Assembly: GCA_002633005.1 (NCBI GenBank)
Contig: NMRA01000007.1
Location: 67,313 to 131,312, forward strand
Direction of reading: 5' to 3'
Length of the DNA: 64,000 nucleotides
Source of the DNA: Phoronis australis
Taxonomy: Eukaryota > Phoronida > Phoronidae
Every line of letters starts with the position of its first letter. Position 1 is the first letter of the stretch. The notes beneath the pieces were generated by a model. It searched no databases, was not told the origin of the DNA, and saw only the letters and a list, made by a program, of their open reading frames with translations. Of this stretch, positions 58,701 through 64,000 are shown in pieces. Position numbers and translations under genes: made by a program.

Positions 58701-61700
58701 TATCTGTCACCTCCAGTATTGAAATGTAGTTGGTTTACACAATCTTTTGCAGGACCATGGTACTGAGACACCCAACAAGAAGGATGTTAAGAAGTCCAGT
58801 AAGAAGGGTGCGAAGTCCAAGCAGAACGGTCAGGAGGGTGATAACGACCGTGGGTCCCCCGAGGCAACGGCCCAGGAGCAGAGTGCCGCTGCCCGCACCT
58901 CGGGTCTTGTGGTTGATGCTCCACCTGTGGTGAGTTTCTTAAACTAGCTCAGTGCGCAATGATGTTTGAGTAGAACTCGCATTGTAGGTACACTAAACTA
59001 AACACTTAGTGGATAGACCAGAACACTGTACAATTATTACAATAAGGAGGGTATGTAACAGCTAGATAATACTATTGTAGGTGATTGATTTCCACATTAC
59101 CCTGTCCAATGGCAGAAGAAGTGCTTGGAATAGAAAAGATCAAAAAGAGAACTTTGGTTTGATTTAAAATAAAATTGTGCCATTAGTTGATAAGTTTCTC
59201 TTTAAATAATCCACCAGCCCTTTTCACAATTGCAGACAAACAGCTCAAACCTAATTGCTCAGGGTCTTCGACCTCCTCTGCATGTTTTCAACAATAATGT
59301 AGCAACATTCATAGAACTCTTCTGAGTGAATCACCTGTGTTGTAGGCCGACGACGTGGATGAAGATGACTGGGGCGAGGACACTAGTGCTGAAGCTGTGA
59401 AGGCACGTATGGAGGAGTTAACGGACGCTGCCAGAGGCCTGGCTATGAATGATGATCTGGAGAAGACCCCTCAAGAGAGAGTCGACCTTTTCTACAACTA
59501 CGTTAAGGTCAGTGGGTCATGCACTGAATGTTTAAAGTCAGTCATTGAAGGTATCGTGTGTAATCAGTTGATTTAGTAGGTTACAACTTCGTTTGTCACT
59601 TTGAAGCATTGCTGACCATTGGCCACTATGAGCATCTGATCCACATTATATGATTTGTTTTTCCTCTTTCGATTGCCTTGCAAACTTTATACCGGTGTGA
59701 CTAATTTGATAGTGTTAACTGTGATTCTAATGCAGAACCTGTGCTTCGTGTTTGAAGTGTAGCTGCCTATGCGAAATGTTCTCAGAATTGTGTACAACAT
59801 TGCCATAATAAATTTTTGCAACTTATGGATAAACGTTATTGCCCACCGTGATCTTGTTTGATTTTTCTCGGAATTTTGTACAACCCTGCCGCACTAATTA
59901 CTGTAATGGTGTATTTGTTAGGGTTTGAAATTAGCTGTTGCCAAATATGGTGAGTGCCTTTTCTTACAATTTTCATGTGAGATGTGTGTTTGTGTGTGTG
60001 TTGTAGAACAAGAAGAACAGCGGCACTGTAGCCAAGGCAGATCGCGAGATACTGGCCGAAGCTGAGCGTCTGGACATTAAGGACAAAGCACCGCTGGTCC
60101 TGGGCGAGGTCTTGTTCAGCGAGAATATGATGCAGGAAATGAAAGATTACCGCCTCGTCTTCTTGCGTGTAAGTTGCCATCTTGCAATCTGGTGCTCTTG
60201 GTCATTCTTGTAAACAAAAGTAGTTGTTATGGTGTTATTGAGCCGTCCTTGCCTGTTCTGTATTGTGTAGACAGGATTTGCCTGGGCAATGGTTATTGGC
60301 TTGTTTTGTATGCCGTCATTTTGACATTTTGGACCTGTTCAATTAGAATTAAAATTAAAATGCTATAAATAATAACAATAATAGTTGAGCTGGATTAATG
60401 TATTGTAGTAAATTACTAAGGTCTTGGAAAATTATTACCTGGTTGGACCTGATCAATCTTACTCCTTATCAACTCCTCAGAAGCGTACATTGGGTGCCCC
60501 AGTTGAAAGAGCACACCAATTCAGGCCAACACATAATTTTGTAATAAAAACCATATGCTCAATTGCCCCCATGGTTACCTGAATAGGAAAAATCCAAGAT
60601 CTGCAAAACTTTTGAATGTGTAATGTGACTGCATTTCTATTCCTATTTGTGGGTCCAAATCGTGCCATAATAGTGACTGTTCCGTTACCACGTAACAACC
60701 GAATATATTCAGATGCATTTTAAACATGTTATTATTTCAAATGGCAATTATTTTTTCAAGTGGCGTTCCACATTTTGAGTTTTTCATTAAATCGTGATTC
60801 AAAGTTAGTCAAAATGCTTATGCAAAACTAGTTGAAACTGGTCAAACTAACTAATACTAAGTGATTGAAAGCTTTTTTGCTTCGAACTAACATCAGTTAG
60901 TCAGAATACTCCAATGTGTTGTTTGACTAACGTCAAAATATTGTAGTCGATGGCAAGACTGTACATTTGAGAATTCTGACTAACGCTATCCATAGGGAAC
61001 GTTAGTCGACAGCATGAATGTACAGTGGAGTTTTGCATAAGCATTTTGACTAACGTTGAAGGGTCGCATGGAGAAGTATCCTCATCTGTAGTCCTGTATG
61101 GTCCTTTCAGTTCACCCATGGTAACCCCAAGGCCCAAAAGTATCTGCTTGGTGCGTTTGAGTTGCTGGTCGGTGACGTGCACAAGGACGCCCTGCTGGTG
61201 AAGGTGCCACTCATTCTTAAGGCCTTCTATGACCTTGACATTCTGGAGGAGGAGGTCATCATAGATTGGAGCAAGAAGGTATGTCTCCAATAGCAACAAT
61301 CTGGCCTCACATCTGGTTATTAAAAGTTTCAGATAATTGTTATAACTTCTTAACTTGAAAGAAGTAAAGAAAAGCCAAACGTGTATTCTCATGTATACTC
61401 GAGCTTGACAAGACCCTAGACAGGTCAAGTGTATATCTTTACATCTGCACTCGACCTTGACAAGACCCTAGACAGGTCAAGTGTATATGTTTACATCTGC
61501 CAAGCTTGGAACCTAAATTCCTCTTATCTTTCCTTTTCGACTTCGTTCCTTAAATAAGTCGTGGGTGCTCATCTGTAAGAAGCTATTTGAACCTGGTAGA
61601 CCTGCCAGTGATAATGTTTTGTCACAGCATATCAAGAGTTGAATCCAAAGTAAACAAAAGTATTATTTGTGTGCCAGTTTGGTGGGGTGTCATTGAAATC

Positions 61701-63269
61701 ATTCACACTTGAAGGTTATTTTTAGAACCTTAGTTCAGCTGAAATTAAAGCAGTTATAAGCCCAGTATTCTATCGAATTAACTAACTTTGGATTTAGACC
61801 CGTTTGTGACATAAAACTGATCCGAACTTGATCGTCACTGATATGAGAAGTGACTTTGTCTTGTGAAAAACTGGCTGTTCGTTATTACTAGAGGCCTTGC
61901 TGAGTGCATATAGTTACATGCTATGACTGATAAGTCACATCCATTTTGTCTAAAGAACACTTAGGGAAAAGTTTCACAATGGCGAGTGGTCATAATCAAA
62001 AGTTAGTTTTTATGATGGAAAACATGTTTGTTCACTGCATGCACACGGTGGTGGTGTTGCAAAAATGATTGTTGTGCATTGTTGTTTAGGACACAGTGCC
62101 TCGTTTTAGCATCAATTTTAACAAAGCAAAAATGAAAGCGCATGTCTTCCAAACACACAGAACCATTGTAGTTGGACACAACACCTCGATTTCAACCATA
62201 ATGGCAAATTCGTGCAAGTAGTGAATAGCCTCTTACGTTACTGTGGTCGTGAATTAGGGAAATTTTGTGCTGAAGATTTTATAAAGTGTTGCTGTGTTAT
62301 GTAAAAGTCTTCAGCGTAATGCAGAAAGTGAATGCGCCATCTAATGGCGCCGTCATCGTTTGTGCTGTAGGTATCCAAGAAGTACGTGACCAAACCAGTG
62401 TGTCAGGAGATTCACGACAAGGCGTCGCCGTTCATCAAGTGGCTGAAGGAGGCTGAGGAGGAAGAGAGTGAGTCTGAGGATGACATAGAGGTAGGTGATT
62501 ACCAGTCGCACTGCCAGGCGGCGCTGTCATTGTAATAGTCTAGTTGGCATTCTGATACTGTCCACGGCAAACCCGGTGATGTTGATAGTTGTAACGTTTT
62601 CTTTTGGATTTGTAATGTGTATGGGTGGGAAAGCAAACATAGCTCGATTACACGGAATGAGCAGTTTTTGTAATTCAATATGGCGGCATTCGTGCGACCA
62701 GGCCAACTTTGTTCTTCTAATCGTATACAGCACATTTCCAAAAGAAAATGTTACAGTGAACAACATTGCAGGGTAACATTTTGTGAGTAGCGACATTTTC
62801 AGAAGCGTAGAAAACTTTCACTTGGCCAGTTGGTTAGCAGCCAGCTTATGCTTTTATAGTGTATTCAGAAAATGTCGACGAGTCGTGAGAAATTGAGAAT
62901 CAACATATTTGGAATTACTCTTTGTAAGGACAAAAAGCAGCACGTTTTGTATGCTTTTGGGAGTGTTGATAGTTATGTGCTAACCCTAACCTCCCAACTG
63001 TTCAACATGGGTTTCATTAGGCTACACTCCAACAAAGTTACTGTATGTTGGGTAGGTGAAGCTTAACCTCAAAAAGTTAGTTTAAAAGTAAATGTGCTGC
63101 GAGTGGTTGAAGTGTAGTGTTTGTCATTGATGACCTCTGACCTTTGTTGCAGGTGGTCTACTCTCACACAGAGAAGACCGGAACTAGCATTGCTGAGCCA
63201 GTCGAGCCGAAACCTGCGGCAGCTGCCAAGCCCGAGGAAGACGATGAATTTGATATTGACGACATTTAA
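55673..63269 (+). CDS. EIF5: Eukaryotic translation initiation factor 5, complete (ten coding exons)
   Basis: eIF5 is the GTPase-activating protein for eIF2 in the 43S/48S pre-initiation complex and bridges eIF2-beta, eIF1 and eIF3c. Exons: 55673-55744, 56471-56552, 57083-57255, 57736-57864, 58753-58929, 59346-59507, 60007-60168, 61111-61278, 62371-62490, 63153-63269; 1362 nt, 453 residues, against about 431 in human. All joins use GT..AG and keep frame. The N-terminus [20 protein letters not shown] carries the GAP arginine finger at residue 15. A Cys4 zinc ribbon follows (CPEC and CMAC), then a charged linker and the W2 (HEAT) domain with acidic AA-boxes ([12 protein letters not shown] and the C-terminal [10 protein letters not shown]). 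Confidence 0.97.
56471..56552 (+). CDS. EIF5: eIF5 exon, N-terminal GAP domain
   Basis: The acceptor is TGTTTACAG and the donor is CCCACGT|GTAAGT; 82 nt, leaving in phase 1. It encodes [20 protein letters not shown] and ALARPPT. Confidence 0.96.
56625..56705 (+). ncRNA. C/D-box snoRNA, copy 2 (in an eIF5 intron)
   Basis: C box GTGATGA at 56635-56641 and D box CTGA at 56692-56695, stem GGTGCA/TGCACC. It differs from copy 1 at four places. One change (T to C at 56680) turns the G-U pair of the guide into a G-C pair, giving CGATTAGTCTT with 11 Watson-Crick pairs to the same 28S stretch. Homology extends beyond the snoRNA on both sides (AAGTCAG upstream, AGTGACTGA downstream). Confidence 0.78.
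57083..57255 (+). CDS. EIF5: eIF5 exon, GAP domain and first zinc-ribbon cysteines
   Basis: The acceptor is TAATTTTACAG and the donor is AATCTG|GTGTGT. It encodes [17 protein letters not shown] to [14 protein letters not shown], with the first CxxC. Confidence 0.96.
57736..57864 (+). CDS. EIF5: eIF5 exon, second zinc-ribbon cysteines
   Basis: The acceptor is TCTCTCGCAG and the donor is CAGAAT|GTAAGC; 43 codons. It encodes [18 protein letters not shown] and [12 protein letters not shown], with the second CxxC. Confidence 0.96.
57919..57979. repeat. Short hairpin repeat, copy 3
   Basis: TTTTGAGAACCAGTTTT and AAAACTGGTTCTCAAA are exact inverted arms around a loop with CCGTTATTGAGTGGAG. It starts 55 nt after the donor of the eIF5 zinc-ribbon exon. 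Confidence 0.75.
57983..58468. mobile_element. Mariner-like MITE with extra internal sequence
   Basis: Starts TACAGTAAAATCTCACCAAT; the far part has TTTGGTGCTAGATGTC, AATTGTCACTTGTATGCTAT and GTGTCGGCGAGG as in relatives. The central part includes a TG microsatellite near 58192 and does not match the shorter copies. Confidence 0.45.
58753..58929 (+). CDS. EIF5: eIF5 exon, charged linker
   Basis: The acceptor is CTTTTGCAG and the donor is CCTGTG|GTGAGT; 59 codons. Lys/Ser-rich start ([16 protein letters not shown]) then Ala/Glu-rich. This linker is poorly conserved in the family. Confidence 0.95.
59346..59507 (+). CDS. EIF5: eIF5 exon, DWGED acidic block
   Basis: The acceptor is TGTGTTGTAG and the donor is GTTAAG|GTCAGT; 54 codons. 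It encodes [19 protein letters not shown], the conserved DDWGED motif, and [11 protein letters not shown]. Confidence 0.96.
60007..60168 (+). CDS. EIF5: eIF5 exon, start of W2 domain
   Basis: The acceptor is GTGTTGTAG and the donor is TTGCGT|GTAAGT; 54 codons, including [20 protein letters not shown] and EVLFSENM. Confidence 0.96.
61111..61278 (+). CDS. EIF5: eIF5 exon, W2 domain
   Basis: The acceptor is GTCCTTTCAG and the donor is AAGAAG|GTATGT; 56 codons, including [19 protein letters not shown] and IIDWSKK. Confidence 0.96.
61279..62370 (+). other. eIF5 intron with tandem repeat
   Basis: Besides the 52-bp duplication I see only AT-rich sequence. Confidence 0.7.
61397..61500. repeat. 52-bp tandem duplication with internal inverted repeat
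   Basis: Two copies (61397-61448, 61449-61500) differ at two places. Each contains CTTGAC..GTCAAG around ACCCTAGACA, a possible hairpin. It lies in the eIF5 intron after the W2 exon, 118 nt past the donor. Confidence 0.9.
62371..62490 (+). CDS. EIF5: eIF5 exon, W2 AA-box 1
   Basis: The acceptor is TGTGCTGTAG and the donor is ATAGAG|GTAGGT; 40 codons. It encodes [20 protein letters not shown], the aromatic/acidic box that contacts eIF2-beta and eIF1. Confidence 0.96.
63153..63269 (+). CDS. EIF5: eIF5 last coding exon, AA-box 2
   Basis: The acceptor is CTTTGTTGCAG; 38 codons to TAA 63267-63269. It encodes [10 protein letters not shown], a Pro/Ala stretch, and the acidic C-terminus [11 protein letters not shown]. 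Confidence 0.96.
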   Translation: MVYSHTEKTGTSIAEPVEPKPAAAAKPEEDDEFDIDDI

Positions 63270-63556
63270 GTGTGCTTTTGTACCGGTAGAACCGCATGCC
63301 TATGTTATCTTATGTTATGTTGTGTTATACAGCCCTTCGGCTGTCACTGTTATCTCGCTTTGTGTTGTTCTTGATAACCTTGACAACACCATTGTGTTGT
63401 AACCTGGAACCCGTCGTGAAGAAGGTGCGAAATTCGACGGCAAATGAAAATTATCAACATTATACAACTCGTATAAGTTTTAAGCTTTGTTGGAAATATT
63501 CGTGATTGTATTCACTATACTGAAGCAATTCAATAAACTCGAATGAATGGGATCAC
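63270..63556 (+). terminator. EIF5: eIF5 3' UTR and poly(A) signal
   Basis: AATAAA at 63532-63537 lies 263 nt after the stop and is followed by GTGCTGTTTTGTGTT, a good GU-rich downstream element. Cleavage is expected near 63555. Confidence 0.8.
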
Positions 63557-64000
63557 GTGCTGTTTTGTGTTCATTTTGTGCCCTCTTGGCATATTTAGAT
63601 AAACAACCTTGCGTTGGTGGCTTTAAGTGCTTAAAATCACCATTCACGTGGTTTAGACAAGTGACTACATTGGCAGCATCATAAAACCTTGCGTTATCGC
63701 ACTGCATATCACAATCGTGAATTCAGTATCCCACACAATGAAAAAACGAATTCAAATAAACGTTTCTTATTTTCACAGACACAAGTGAGAGGTACGAATG
63801 TACCCAGCATCAGTGTGTTGTACACCAACGCAAGATTTTCTTGTTACGAACTTGTGCCTCATCGCGCTTCTTTGTAGTCACTATAAATGCAATGCTTTGA
63901 CATTTCATGTTGTACCATAAGCCACGGGAAATCTAGCAGTAATATTGGACTGTCGAATTTTCAAACTAAACACAATGGAGGATGTGATTGGTTTTATCCC
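63557..64000. other. Downstream of eIF5, nothing recognised
   Basis: No conserved frame, repeat or splice pattern seen on either strand. Confidence 0.6.

Noticed and set aside
60901-61428. 175-residue minus-strand frame
   Set aside because: Antisense across the eIF5 W2 exon 61111-61278, whose plus-strand frame is clearly the conserved one.

Overview
This window is nuclear DNA from a metazoan, most likely a marine or other invertebrate. The genes are split by long AT-rich introns with GT..AG ends and phase-consistent joins. The proteins are clear animal orthologues, and non-coding DNA holds many small DNA transposons (hAT-, Harbinger- and mariner-like). I cannot name the species. Base 31356 is an N.

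Three genes were rebuilt by joining exons by hand. (1) Positions 205-3494, plus strand: the last three exons of enolase-phosphatase E1 (ENOPH1/MASA, methionine salvage), 5' end outside the window, with an unusual Asp/Glu/Gly-rich tail. Poly(A) signal at 3856. (2) About 3930-52480, minus strand: kinesin light chain (KLC), the cargo adaptor of kinesin-1. Its coding exons run from 40378 down to 11245, probably ending at 10001. A non-coding first exon near 52183-52480 is a candidate, and a long 3' UTR appears to reach about 3930, tail-to-tail with ENOPH1. (3) About 52800-63555, plus strand: a complete eIF5 gene (ten coding exons, 453 aa), head-to-head with KLC across a likely shared promoter near 52480-52830.

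The most notable system is in KLC. Two exons that encode parts of the cargo-binding TPR domain have been duplicated in tandem. There are two 88-nt versions of the TPR2 helix-B exon (23862-23949 and 23335-23422). As 88 is not a multiple of three, using both breaks the frame, so they should be mutually exclusive. There are three 90-nt versions of the TPR4 helix-B/TPR5 helix-A exon (20273-20362, 20089-20178, 19941-20030), two of them separated by an intron of only 58 nt. The substitutions fall at equivalent TPR positions in both cassettes, which suggests a 2 x 3 set of KLC isoforms with different cargo surfaces.

Other items of note: a duplicated C/D-box snoRNA in two eIF5 introns; a 1468-bp TIR element with a HIRAN-like fragment inserted at a TA inside an older repeat; three further TIR elements with target-site duplications; tandem copies of a KLC exon end together with its 5' splice site; a 44-bp-arm palindrome; and several minisatellites. 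No tRNA, rRNA or CRISPR array was found.
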